DNA of 64,000 nucleotides from Cymbidium sinense (Eukaryota > Streptophyta > Magnoliopsida > Asparagales > Orchidaceae). The stretch's first letter is position 1. Each line of letters starts with the position of its first letter. Positions 25,143 through 36,850 of this stretch are shown one piece after another. Made by a program: the position numbers and the translations under genes. Below the pieces are notes generated by a model. It had not been told where the DNA came from. It did no database searches and was given only the letters and a program-made list of their open reading frames with translations. The stretch spans positions 142,638,040 through 142,702,039 of the forward strand of contig CM038214.1 in assembly GCA_021442155.1 (NCBI GenBank), written 5' to 3'.

Positions 25143-25368
25143 ATAGAGAACAAATTGAAATTCAACATTTCTTTTTTTTTATTTCATCAACCAAGTTACT
25201 CACCAACTTGTTTAAGACCCAAGTGGTTACATAGATCAAAATGAGTATCCATAGAGAAAATCAAAAACCCTAAATAACTTGAACCGTCTCTATTGTAAAG
25301 ACATAATTCCATAAGTAGCAGATCAGATCAGCGATTCATCAATTTCTCTATTATAAAGACACAATTAG
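25143..25368 (-). pseudogene. GRP fragment 2: 3' UTR only, truncated
   Basis: Only the 3' UTR part of the GRP fragment family is present (blocks 'caaccaagttactcacc', 'cataattccataagtag' and 'gatcagatcagcg'). The Gly-rich coding part is missing. At the truncated side a block resembling its own interior ('ctctattataaagacacaatt') recurs before telomere-like repeat resumes, which suggests a small internal rearrangement or template switch. It has no coding capacity. Confidence 0.72.
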
Positions 25369-26721
25369 AGTTTAGGTTTTAGGGTTTAGGGTTTAAGCTT
25401 ACAGGCATAGGGTTTAGGTTTTAGGGTTAGTTTTAAGGTATAGAATTTAGTGTTTAGGGTTTAGGGTTATTTTTAGGATTTAGGATTTAGGGTTAGTTTA
25501 GGTTTTAGGGTTTAGGGTTTAGGATTTAGGGTTTAGGCTGTAAGGCTTTTTAAGTTTAGGGTTTAGTGTTTATGGTTTAGGGTTGTAGGTTTAGCATTGT
25601 AGATTTAGGATTAGTTTTACGATTTAGGGTTTAGGATTTAGGGTTTAGGTTTTTTTTTAGGGTTGAGGGTTTTTTTATTTATGTTTAGTTTTTATTTTTA
25701 TTTACTTTATTTATTTATTTTAGTTTAGGTTTTTTATTTTAGCTTATTTTTTAATTTTAGGGTTAAGTTTATGTTTTTTTCATTTATATTGTATTTTTTT
25801 GCATAGTTTTATTTTTATTTTATTTTTAATGTTTAGCTTTTATTTTTACTTTTAAATTTAGGTTTAAATTTTATTTTAATTTTTAGGTTTAGGTTTTTAG
25901 TTTTTAATTTAGGATTAATTTGAGGTTTTTTTTTAGTGTAGGATTAGTTTTTTTTAATTTACTTTATTTTATTTAGTTTAGGGTTTAGGTTTAGTTAATT
26001 TTAGGTTTAAGTTTAGGTTTTATTTATTTTAGTTTAGTTTATTTTAGTTTAGGTTTATGTTTATCTTATTTTGGTTATTTTAGGTTTAGGTTTTTTTTAG
26101 TTTAGTGTTTTGGTTTTTTATTTTTATTTATTTTAGGTTATATTTTAGGTTTATTTTTTTTTTGTTTAGGTTTTATTTAGTTATTATTATTTTTTATTTT
26201 AGGTTTTACATTTGTTTTATTTTATTTAGGTTTTATGTTTGGTTTATTTTATTTTCTAGTTTACTTTAGGTTTTAATTTAATTTATTTTAGTTTATTTTT
26301 TTGTTTAATATTTTATTTTATTTTAGGTTTAGGTTAAGTTTAGGTTTATGTTTAGGTTTAGTTTATATTTTTTATTTTATTTTATTTTAAATTTTATTTT
26401 GGTTTTTTTTTTATTTATTTTATTTTTAGGTTTTATTTAGTTTAGGTTTAGGTTTTTAGCTTTTTAGGGTTTAAGGTTTTGTGTTAGTTGAGGGTTTAGG
26501 GTTTAAGGCTAGTTGAGCTTTTAGGGTTTATGATTTGGGGTTTAGGGTTTAGATTTTAGGGTTTAAGATTTAGGGTTTATGGTTTTTATTTTAGGGTTTA
26601 AGGTTTAAGGTTTAGGGTTTTAGGATTTAGGGTTTAGGGTTTAGGGTTTAGGGTTTAGGGTTAGGTTAGTTTTAGTCTAAGGTTAGGTTTTAATTTAGGA
26701 TTTAGGTTTTAGTATTTTTTT
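25369..26721 (+). repeat. Telomere-like composite array, about one monomer
   Basis: Heptamer-rich sequence (25370-25670) passes into T/A-rich spacer (25680-26450) and then heptamers again (26460-26700). The length of about 1.35 kb fits one monomer plus a part. The landmark sequence is worn out here. No gene is seen. Confidence 0.86.
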
Positions 26722-27075
26722 TAACAGAACAAATTCATATTTAACATTTCTTCTTTTGATTTCATAGTAACACACCAAGTTTTTAAGACAAAGTGATGGC
26801 GTAGATTTATGAACATGCATAGAGCAAATCAAAACCTAGATAAAGTTGTCTCTCTTATAAAGACATTTCCATAGCGTATCGGATTTATCTTTTTCTCTAG
26901 TTTAACCAGGTCTAGTGGATCCACCATCATATCCCTAATCTCTCCTTATTTAACCATATTTTTTACCTCCATATCCCGGCACCTTAGATTTTATAACCTT
27001 TTGCCTTTTTATTTTAGGTCAAGATTTGCTTTGGTTGATGGTGATGTTCATGCCATCAATGTTTTGCCCATTCTT
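26722..27075 (-). pseudogene. GRP fragment 3, internally deleted
   Basis: This copy carries the 3' UTR, a shortened Gly-rich part and the NGQNL-side end. At about 355 bp it is shorter than the usual 440. Deletions have removed much of the Gly/Tyr repeat. Its right end (GCCCATTCTTAGGG) keeps the same junction with telomere repeat as the other copies. Confidence 0.72.
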
Positions 27076-29906
27076 AGGGTCTAGGTTTAGGTTTATGCTT
27101 ATTAGGTTTTAGGGTTTAGGCTTATTTTCTAATTTATTTAGTTACTTTAGGTTTAGGTTTAGGTTTAGGGTTTAGGATCTAGGGTTTAAGGTTTAGGGTT
27201 TAGGGTTAGTGTTTAGGGTTAGTGTTTAGGGTTTAGGGTTTAGGGTTTAGAGTTTAGGGTTTAGGGTTTTAAGGTTTATGCTTTTATGGTTTAGGGTTGA
27301 GGGTTAGCATTTAGGGTTTAGAGTTCAGGCTTGTAGGTTTAGGGTTTATGGTTTAGGGTTTAGGATTTAGGATTTAGGGTTTATGGTTTTTTTAAAATTA
27401 TATGATAGGTTTAATTTTATTTAATTTATTTTTATTTATGTTAGTTTATTTTATTTTTTTATTTTATTTAGGTTTATTTTTATTTTGTTAGGTTTATTTA
27501 TTTTAGTTTAGATTTTTTTTACTTTAGTTTATTTTTTTATGTTTAGGTTTAGGTTTAGGTTTATTTTCTAGTTGAGTTTTATTTTTATTTTATTTTTTAG
27601 GTTTAGGTTTATTTTATATTTTTAGGCTTAGGTTTAGGTTTCTATTTTATCATTTTAGGTTTAGGTGTTAGGTTTTTATTTTAGGTTTATTTTTTGGTTT
27701 TATTTTTTAGTTTAGGTTTAGGATTTTCTTTATTTTTTAATTTAGTTTTAGTTTAGGTTTAAGTTTTATTTTTATTAGTTTAGTTTATATTAGTTTACGT
27801 TTAGGTTTATTTTATTTATTTTATTTTATTTTAATTTTAGGTTTAAGTGTTTTTTTAGTTTAGGGTTTATGTTTTATTTTTATTCATTTTAGGTTTATTT
27901 TAAGGTTTATTTTAGGTTTAGGCTTTTATTTAGTTTTATTTTATTTTATTTTATTTTACGTTTACTTTTTATTTTTTTAGGTTTTTTATTCTTAGGTTTA
28001 TTTTATTTTTTAGTTTAGTTTAGGTTTTTATTTATTTTATCTTAGTTTATTTTTATTAGTTTATTTTATTTTATTTTAGGTTTAGGTTTAGGTTTAGTTT
28101 AGATTTTTATTTTATTTAGGTTAGTTTTCTATTTATTTTATTTTTGGTTTAGGTTTAGGTTTTAGGTTTAAGGTTTAGGTTTAGGGTTTAAGGTTTAATA
28201 ACTTAGTTTAATGTTTAGGTTAGGGTTTAGTGTTTAGGGTTTAGGGTTTAGGGTTTAGTGTTTTAGGTTTAGGGTTTTAGCTTTTAGTTTAGGTTTTAGT
28301 TAGCTTAGGGTTTAAGTTTTTAGGGATTAGGTTTAGGGTTAGGCTTTAGGGTTTGGTTTTAGGATTAAGTTAGGTTTTTTAGGGTTGTTTAGGGTTTAGG
28401 GTTTAATGTTTTAGGGTTTATTTATGGTTTATGGTTTAGGGTTTTAGGGTTTAGTTTGTGTTTTTGTGTTTGATTTAGGGTTTTAGGTTTAGGGTTTATA
28501 GTTTAGGGTTAGGGTTTAAGTTTAGGTTTAGGTTTTAGTATTTTTTAGGTTTAGGGTTTTTTTTTATTTTTTAGGTTTTATTTAGGTTTATTTTATTTTT
28601 AGTTTATAGGTTTTTATTTATTTTATTTAGTTTATTTTTATTATTTTATTTTATTTTATTTTAGGTTTATTTATTTTATTTTAGATTTTTTATTTTATTT
28701 AGGTTTTTTTATTTATTTATTTTGTTTTAGTTTAGGTTTTTTTGGGTTTAGGTTTTTTTATTTTTTTTAGGTTTAGGTTTTTTATTTTATTAGTTTAGTT
28801 TTAGGGTTTATTTATTTTATTTTTTATTTTTTTAGGTTTAGGTTTATTTTTATTTTATTAGTTTATTTATTAGGTTTAGGGTTTATTTTTTAGGTTTAGG
28901 GTTTTTATTAGGTTTTTATTTTAGGTTTATGATTTATAGTTTAGGTTTAGGTTATTATTTATTTTGTTTTTTTTATTTTTTTAGGTTTATTTATAGTTTA
29001 TTTATTTAGGGTTTATTTTTTTATTTTTAGGTTTATTTATTTTTTTTAGTTTTAGGGTTTAGGATTTAGGGTTTAGAGTTTAGTTTAATTTATTTTAATA
29101 GTTTAGGTTTATTTTATTTAGTTTATTTTTTATTTATTTAGTTTATTTATTTATTTTATTTTATTTATGTTTATTTTATTATTTAGTTTAGTTTATTTAT
29201 TTTAGTTTATTTATTTTGTTAGGTTTTATTTTATTTTAGTTTAGGTTTATGTTTTGTTTATTTTATTTTTTAAGTTTAGTTTTATTTTTTTATTTAGGTT
29301 TAGGTTTAGGTTTTATTTATTTTTTTGGTTTAGGTTTAGGTTTTATTTTAGGTTTTTTTTATTTTATTTAGTTTAGGTTTAGGTTTATTTTTAGTTTATT
29401 TTATTTTATTTTATTTAGGTTTTATTTATAGGTTTAGTTTATTTTTTATTTGTTTATTTTATTTTATTTTTTTTTTTTAGGGTTTATTTTTTTTATTAAA
29501 TTTTTTTTTTATTTTAGGTTTATTTTTAGGTTATGTTTATTTAGTTTTAGGTTTATTTTATTTTTATTTTATGTTTAGTTTTAGGTTTTATTTTATTTTA
29601 TTTTATTTTAATTTAGTTCATTTTATTTATTTATTTTATTTTAGTTTTTTTTGGTTTAGGTTTAGGTTTATTTAGGTTTTATTTTTTAGTTTTTATTTTA
29701 GGTTTAAAGTTTTTTAGGTTTTATTTAGTTTATGTTTAGGTTTTAAGTTTTAGCATTTAGGGTTTAAGGTTTTTTTATTTTTTAGGTTTATTTTTTAGGT
29801 TTTAGGGATTTTCATGTTTAGGGTTTAGGTTTAGGGTTTAGGTTTTAGGTTTAGTGTTCAGGTTTTAATTTAGGGTTTAGGTTTTTTTTGTTTTTTTTTC
29901 TTATTT
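27076..29906 (+). repeat. Telomere-like composite array with a long cytosine-free tract
   Basis: About 2.8 kb of array lacks the usual regular landmark (a weak form lies near 27400). Heptamer zones lie at about 27160-27390, 28150-28560 and 29740-29880. From 28345 to 29618 the plus strand has no C at all. Short motifs (TTTATTTTA, TTTAGG, TTTAGTTTA) fill the T/A-rich zones. It contains no gene and ends at the stub of GRP fragment 4. Confidence 0.88.
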
Positions 29907-29976
29907 TAATAAAGAGCAAATTCAGATTCAACATTTATTCTTTTCGATTTCATCAACCAAGTAATAAACCAATGAA
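29907..29976 (-). pseudogene. GRP fragment 4: 3' UTR stub cut by the gypsy relic
   Basis: The first 70 bases of the GRP 3' UTR side are recognisable ('aataaagagcaaattcagattcaa', then 'catcaaccaagtaa'). After 'gaagtgatg' the sequence leaves the family and the gypsy-derived region begins. The rest of this copy is not seen on the far side of the gypsy relic, so more than a simple insertion took place. Confidence 0.65.
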
Positions 29977-32900
29977 GTGATGCAATCAAATGACCTTTTT
30001 AGGGCTAGTTAAAGCCTCGTGTTCCCTAGATGTTGAGACTATATACCCATTACCATTCAATCTTATATAAATCAACATATGAATAGAAGAACAACATTCA
30101 TACACTTAGTTATATCATGCATTTCTTTTTGTATTATAACTAGCATCATAACAAATTATTATTTTATAAGCTTTTGAAAAAATACATTTGGATTAATAGT
30201 GATAATAGCCACACATATATTAAATTAAATCAACACATGCATAAAACAAATCCATTTTATTTTACTTGATTTTGAAAAGATGGATGCATGGATTCAAATG
30301 ACATACCAAATTTAACATGATTGGAAAGAAGACAATTAATATAAACATGTGATTCATTCAACCAAACTAGTTCTTAAGGACAATCAAATTAAATAAATTA
30401 TTTAAAAACAAACTAAAGCTTTTTTTATTAATTAAGTTTTTATTTGATTTAATTTAAAAGGAGAGAAATCATCTTGTTTTTAAACCCATTCCACATTAGT
30501 GATTTGATTTAATTTAAGAAAATGTAATTAAGTTGATTATGGGTTAATTAAGTTGAACCCTTAATTAGATGAATTAGTACCCTTACCTATGTCACCTTAA
30601 AGTAATTAACTAAATAATTATGAGCCAACATGATATGCATGGAAAATAAACTTGCAATGATCTTAGGAAATAAAAGGTAATGCAATTGGCTCATGATTAA
30701 TAGTTAACTAGATTAAGGGACTTAATTAATTACTCTTATGGTTTTCACACATGTGGACTAACCATAAATTCATTAAACTCCATTAGGTTATCAAACACCT
30801 AAAGATCTACCATATGATTTAATTAATTAGGTCTGATGATATTATGATTTTAATTTGATTAAGTGATTTAATTAATTAGTTAAATCTTAATTAATTTTAT
30901 TTTAAAAAAAGGTGAAATGAACTTTGGGAAAGGGGTTAACCCTATTCCTTAGTTCACTTACTATTGAATAATAATTTAAACTTAATTGAGAATTTATTAA
31001 TTTTGATTAATTAATCATTAATTAACTTAAAGTGTAGTTGGGTTTAATTAGTCAATTTTCTAATTGGGTGAGCAATAAATAAGAAAATTTGAAGAGGTCA
31101 TCTAAATTAACTCAAAATTTAGGAATAATTGCTCAAGTAATTAAGGAGTAATTAAGCTAATAAATTATGAATTAAACCCAACTAATATTTAATTAGTTAA
31201 GATCATTTTAAATTATTCTCCTCTAAAATTCCTAAATGAGTATTTATTTACATTTTTATTTCTCTATGATTATTTATGATTTTTATAAGTTTTAGCCATT
31301 AAAAATGATTAATTAATCCTAATTGAAGCCTAATCCTATTGACACAATGTGGCATGCTGAGGTGGCAAACTTTCCACATGGTACCGTGGGATTGGCTACT
31401 TAAAACTTACTTCATTTTACATAGAGATGAAGCCCTTTGAGCACTTTGGACCAATTCCTTGATGTGTTCTCAAAGGCCATGGTAGATTTGAGCTCGACTT
31501 TGATCAGTCCCACCTCGATGCTAGGAAGCTTGGAAGATGATTTGTTCTTGCGACGTGGCATAGGGAAGGTGCGTGCAAAGTTAATTTGAGTTTGATAAGA
31601 AAGGGAAGTTAGGTCAAAATTTGATCTTTAAGAATGGATTTTTATGGGGTTTATGGGAATTTCATCTTTGGCTAGAAGATTTTTTTGAAATACCCTCAAA
31701 ATGATGGGGTGGTGGTGGCCAGGAGTTTGGAAGGTGATTTGAAATCATTGGGTTGGAGTGTGAATGTAGAAATCATGGGTGAATCATCTATGATTTCAAA
31801 TTTTAATGGGGAAGGGTAGGTATGTCCTAGGTCTTGGGGGTGGGCCATTGGAGAGTACAAATGGCCAAGGAATGGAAATGACCACTTATATGGGTGATTT
31901 GTCATGTGATGCCCTTGACCCAAGTGTAGAATGATCATTTCATTGGATTTGATTTTGGTAGATTTGAAATGAGAGGTTAGCCCAAATTTAAAGTCAATTA
32001 GAGTTTAATTTGGTTGGGTTTGGCTCAATTTGACTCATTTATGTCAAATTAGGTTAGGTTGAGTTAAGTTGACCAATTGGTCAAATGGGTCAAACTAGGG
32101 TTGGGTCAAGTTCATATGATCATTTGGGATATTTTGGTTCAGTTTGGCTTAGATTTGATTTTGGCTCATTTGAATTCATTTGGGTCAAATGGGTTAGGTT
32201 GACCAATTTGACCAAATTGGCCAAATTAGCTTGGGTTGGGTGTTGGTTTGGGTTTAGTTGACCAATTGAAGATGATTGTAGGCTTCTGTTTCAATTAATT
32301 TAGATTTAGTTTTCAAATAGGCTAACTTGAATCTTTAGGCCAATTTAGGCTAAGTAGGTCAATTGGGTTCAATTGGGTCCAATCATGGCTTTGGTCAAGT
32401 TCAACAATCAATTTGGAATGAACTTGAGCATTTGCAATCAATTTTGTTTATATTTTGATTTGGAATTTGGTCTTTTAGGTTATTTGGTTCAACTTGGATC
32501 AAGAGGGCTAATTGGGTTTAGTTTGACTCAATTGAAGGTCAAATCATATTCAAATATTGATTTTATATGGTATGAATTAGTGGTTTTAAGAGATTTGTCT
32601 TATGTTGCAAATTTTCTAGTTTGGGTTCATATGGGTTAAGGGGTTGACTTGGTCAAATGACCAAGTAGACTTAGTTTGACCCAATTTATGACAATTGATC
32701 AACCTAGGGTGATGAACAATCATGATGAGAGTTTTTGATGGGGTTGGTTCAATCCAATTTGGGTAGGATTAGAACTTGACTCAAATAGGTCAAATTGGCC
32801 ACTTTGTGTCAAGTGGGCCAATTGGGTTTAGTTAGCTTGATTTTGGGTTGAGTTTAATTTAGTGGAGTTTATATATGTATTTGGAATTTATATATAAATT

Positions 32901-33838
32901 CAATTGCAATTGGCTTGAGTTCAAATGGGTTTTGGTTCATTTGAACATTTTCAAGTCAAAAGGGTTAAGTTGGGTTTGACTTGGGTTGATTTTGGTTTGT
33001 CTTGATGATTATAGATTTCATTTATATTTGTGAATATGATTAAAGGTATGATTGATTCATGACAAAATCAATTTAATTTAGGTTTTAGAATAAAGGAATT
33101 TGGCTAAGTCCATGGAGTTGGGTCATGTCGCTTAGGTTTGAATTTTAATTTGATTTGATTTAGTTTTGATGATTTAAATGTATATTTCATTTAAATTTAT
33201 GAAGTTGATTGAAAATATGATTGATTTGTAAGAAAATCAATTGCGTTTGACTTGATTTGGACTATTATTTGGCTAAGTCCATGGGCTAGGTCATATGGCT
33301 TAAGAAGGATTTTGATTTAATTTGATTTAGTTTGATTTAGTTTGATCATTTGAATGAGATTTGCTTATATTTAGGAAGGTGATGGAAGATATAAATTTAT
33401 TATGAGAAAATCAATTAATTTTGGATTGATTTGGATTAAGATTTGGCTAAGTCCATGGGATAGGTCATACGACTTAGGAAGGGTTTCAAGTTTGGATTTG
33501 AACACGGGCTTCAATAATATGGTTTTGGAATTTGGGTTTTGATTTAGATTTGAATTTGATGTTTTAATTGAACTTGAGGTTTGGTTTGAGAAGGTGAACA
33601 TAGATTAGATTTGGGTTGTAGGGTAGGTGGATTATCCTAATCCCTAAGGCATAACCTAATCCTATTTTTAACCATTATAAGTCATTAGGATTAGGTTAAG
33701 TGTTTACCTAATTATTAGAAGTGTCTTATGACTAAAGAAGTCTTAGCGTCTAGAAGACTCCTATGTCTAAGATGGGAAGATTGAATCCACTCAAAAGTGA
33801 GGTCACAGGCCTTGGCTCTTTAGTGTTTCCTTGAGATA
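29977..33838 (+). other. 5' non-coding part of gypsy relic 1
   Basis: A/T-rich sequence with no sustained reading frame. Positions 30280-31400 match 62840-63960 in inverted orientation, so it belongs to the element family. From about 31980 to 32960 the words GTCAAATTGG, GACCAATTGG and TTGGGTT recur many times, giving a repetitive texture. A tandem repeat of about 170 bp follows (33003-33500). In most Tat elements gag would lie just before the protease; here non-coding sequence reaches the protease directly. This may include a long LTR, but without a second copy in the same element I cannot prove it. Confidence 0.6.
33003..33500 (+). repeat. Tandem repeat of about 170 bp in the gypsy 5' region
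   Basis: Three units, each ending in the block GGCTAAGTCCATGG followed by GGTCAT. The block falls at 33102, 33271 and 33445, so the spacing is 169-174 bp. Each unit also holds 'atgattgattt' and 'aagaaaatcaatt'-like stretches. The same repeat is present in gypsy relic 2 (60150-60620, inverted), so it predates the separation of the copies. Confidence 0.78.
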
Positions 33839-35089
33839 GATGATTGGAAGATCAACCAAGTTTCACATTATAGACTTGGATACAACTTTCAATGCTTTGC
33901 TTGGGAGACCATGGATACATGAGAACAATATAGTTCCATCCTTTGTACATCAATGTATGAATTTTATGAGAGGTTGAATCATCTACTGTGTCAACTGATA
34001 TCTCAAGCCATTTATAGTTCATGTGGTCAGCACATATGAAGATGTGACTTACTACCTCCCTCAAAATCAACAAGTCTATTCTCGTGAACTTGGCCAAAGT
34101 TTAAAAATAAAAAAATAAGAAAAAGAAAAGAAGAGAAAAAGAAAAAGAAGATAAAAGAGAAAATGAAAAAGAAAATAAATTGGAGCAAAAATAGACTTGG
34201 AGGAGGAAGTGGAGCCTGACCTTAGATTCCACCCATGGTTTGTTACTCCATTCAAACATATTGGTAGGATGATCACCTCCACAGAGGCTAGTTGAGGTTC
34301 AGGGGTGAAAACCTCTAATGGCCACCCAATAAAAGATATATCAGTACCAGAGTACAGTATTATCCATATAGACTTAGAATCTTGTTCATAGGATGAGTCT
34401 TTATGGTTAGACACCTAATTAGTAGATTCTCTTGAAGGTAACATTTAAGCCAAGTAGCGATGAAGACCATGCTCCAAAGCAAAGAAAAAGTGTATCCAAG
34501 TCTATATGTGAAACAGTTAGGCATCAGTTGGGAACCTTAGCTCTATCCCCACATTTCTCTCAAAAAGTTGTGAGTTTTGTTATTAAGGAAGCCCCTAAGT
34601 CATCCACAAGTATGAAGACTTAGTGGTTCTTTATAGGAGCATCATCCTCAAGTCAAGAAGTTGATGTAGAACTTAAGGGTGATTCATATAAATGTTTAAT
34701 AGAATTACCTTTAGATTAGTACTTGCCTTGTGTTCATAATTTAGCAAAGAAATGGTTAATCCCACAAACTTGGTCAAAGAAGTGACTACTTGAAAGAATA
34801 TGGAAGAACAAATGCAAAGCTCTCAATCAAGAATAGGACTAGGATTGATGCGATGGGTCGTCATGATGATGATTACTATCTCACAATCATTTGGAATCGA
34901 TAGGTTCTTTTCAAATCACATTATTTGATATGAAGAGTGTAGAAACTTAAATGATCTAGATGATTTTGAAGTCAAAGATGCAATGCGAGTTTGAAGAGAG
35001 ATCAAGTCAACCATCGGGCTCAAGGAAATCAACTTAGGAACATCGGTTCTTTGTTGAATGAAATTGAAACCAATGACTTAGTTAGGCTA
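33839..35089 (+). pseudogene. Gypsy relic 1 protease end and protease-RT linker
   Basis: From 33882 the plus strand reads TTFNALLGRPWIHENNIVPS then FVHQCMNFM, the C-terminal part of a plant gypsy retropepsin. The N-terminal half with the DTG active site is not recognisable. A Lys/Glu-rich stretch follows at about 34110-34190 (AAAAAGAAAAG-like), then a linker that includes FHPWFVTPFKH near 34220. Stops and frameshifts are frequent. Relic 2 carries the same region with a better frame at 59471-59785. Confidence 0.78.
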
Positions 35090-35785
35090 TTGACTAAGTT
35101 TAAGGACTACTTTGCATGGAGTTATGAAGAGATGCCTAGATTAGCTCTAACATGTGATCTATAAACTAGCAATAGATGCACTAACCCTATCAAGCAAGCT
35201 CCTAGGCATGCGATTAGACATAGCAATAGTCATTTCTAAGTGAAGAAATTCATGTTGGCTTCATCAGGAAGAAAAATACCCTACCTGTTAGCGGTGTCAT
35301 TGCAATTAAGAAAAGAATGGCCAAATTAACATATGCGTCGATTTTAGAAATGTCCAAAAGATGAATTTCTAGTACTAATCTCGAAGTTGATGGTGGATAT
35401 TGCCAAATCTCCTGAAGTCTTCTATTTCATGGATGACTTATATGGATATAACCAAATAAAGATGGACCCTGAAGATGAAAGAAAGAACACTTTTTGAACC
35501 TTGATCGATCTATTGCTATAAGGTCATGCCTTTTAGCCTTAAAAATCTTGCATATAGAGGAGTATGACTCAAATCTTTGACAAACTCATTCATCATCAAG
35601 TTGAGTGCTATGTCGATGATCTCTGGTCAAAAGTAGAAAAAGAAGACCATCTCTTTGACTTGAGTAGTTTTGAATAGTTAAGACCATTTAACCTCAAATG
35701 AACCCTTGAAGTGTGCATTTGGGTAGCTTCAGGAAAATTTCTTGGGTTTATTGTTGACACCGAGAAAAAATCGATGAGAAGATCA
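35090..35785 (+). pseudogene. Gypsy relic 1 reverse transcriptase, broken
   Basis: The RT N-terminal signature FKDYFAWSYEEMPRL starts near 35097. Motif A appears as FYFMDDLYGYNQIKM near 35425. The catalytic box YVDD is intact at 35609-35620. Between them lie stop codons (for example after TCDL) and frameshifts. The enzyme would copy element RNA into DNA; this copy cannot. Confidence 0.85.
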
Positions 35786-36250
35786 AGGAAATATTAGAAA
35801 TGCCACCCCTTAAAACTCAACTAAGATCATTCCAAGGGCGGTTGGCATATCTAAGATGCTATCCAATCGAAGATGTACCATTCTTTGTCAAGGATGCCAA
35901 GTTTAAGTGCGATGACAAGTGTGAGCTTGCCTTTGAAGCCATCAAGTATTACCTGATGATGTTGTCAGTTCTAGTATCCTCTACCTAGGCAAGCCACTCA
36001 AACTTTACACATGTGTTGAACTCCTTGGTGCTTTGTTGTCCCAAGCCAATGAAGGAAGGAAAATGCACTCTACTATCTAACCATCATCTAATCCCTCTGA
36101 AGCTAATTATCCACCATTGAGAAGCATTGCCTAGCTTTAATCTTTGCATCCCAAAAGCTACACCACTACATGCTTCCTCATAAAGTGAACTTAATCTCCA
36201 AGATCAATCCACTATAGTATCTCATGACATGACTGACGCTATCCGGACGG
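35786..36250 (+). pseudogene. Gypsy relic 1 first RNase H domain, broken
   Basis: The frame at 35800-35988 reads RSFQGRLAYLRCY and KCELAFEAIKYYL, which is the RT thumb/connection typical of plant gypsy. It is followed by GALLSQANEGRK and, in shifted frames, YPPLRSIA and SKSYTTTCF-like pieces of RNase H. Several frameshifts occur. The order and spacing agree with pol of Tat-type elements. Confidence 0.75.
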
Positions 36251-36309
36251 TTGGTACGATGGTCATAATTTTACATTACCTTCATACCCATCGTGCAATG
36301 AAAGGATAA

Positions 36310-36850
36310 GCGTTAGTGGATTCCTTAGCAGCACACCCACTTCTTGTTGATTCTATACTTAGTGATGATCTCCCCGATGAACAAATCATGACATTATGGG
36401 ATACTAGCATTCACCGCTTGGAGATGTACTTTGATGGCTCGACTTCTTCTCAAATAGGAGAAGAACCACAATCTATTATTCTAAGAAGGGTAACTGTAGG
36501 AATTGCTCTCTTAACTCTGGACATTAATGTGATGAGATTCTCATCATCATCAATCATTACCAATAATGAAGCCCAATATGAGGCTCGATTGTTTGAGGTT
36601 AGTCGTTACATTAAGCATCCAACATCAATATCTTAGGATTCTCATCTAGTTATCAACCAAATCATTGGTTCCTATAAGGTTATAAAGCCCAAGCTCCATC
36701 ATTACCACAAGTACACCATGGAGTTGTTGGCCCAAATCTTAGAGGTTACCATTTATAAGATTCCTCAGGAGAGAATTCCATAGCATGCTTTAGCCAAGAT
36801 TGAGGAGATGGCATGTCAGAGATGAGTCCATATCAATAAAGGTCCAAAAT
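36310..36850 (+). pseudogene. Gypsy relic 1 second (archaeal-type) RNase H, partly open
   Basis: An open stretch at 36316-36636 contains LEMYFDGSTSSQ (first catalytic Asp) and ITNNEAQYEARL (catalytic Glu). After a stop it continues with DSHLVINQIIGSYK, the third catalytic region, and MELLAQILEVTIYKIP. This second RNase H between RNase H and integrase defines the Tat/Ogre branch. The usual Gly-rich stretch after DGS is altered. Confidence 0.82.

Noticed and set aside
33003..33500. CRISPR-like array because of regularly spaced repeats
   Set aside because: The units are whole tandem repeats of about 170 bp, not short repeats with unique spacers, in a plant genome.
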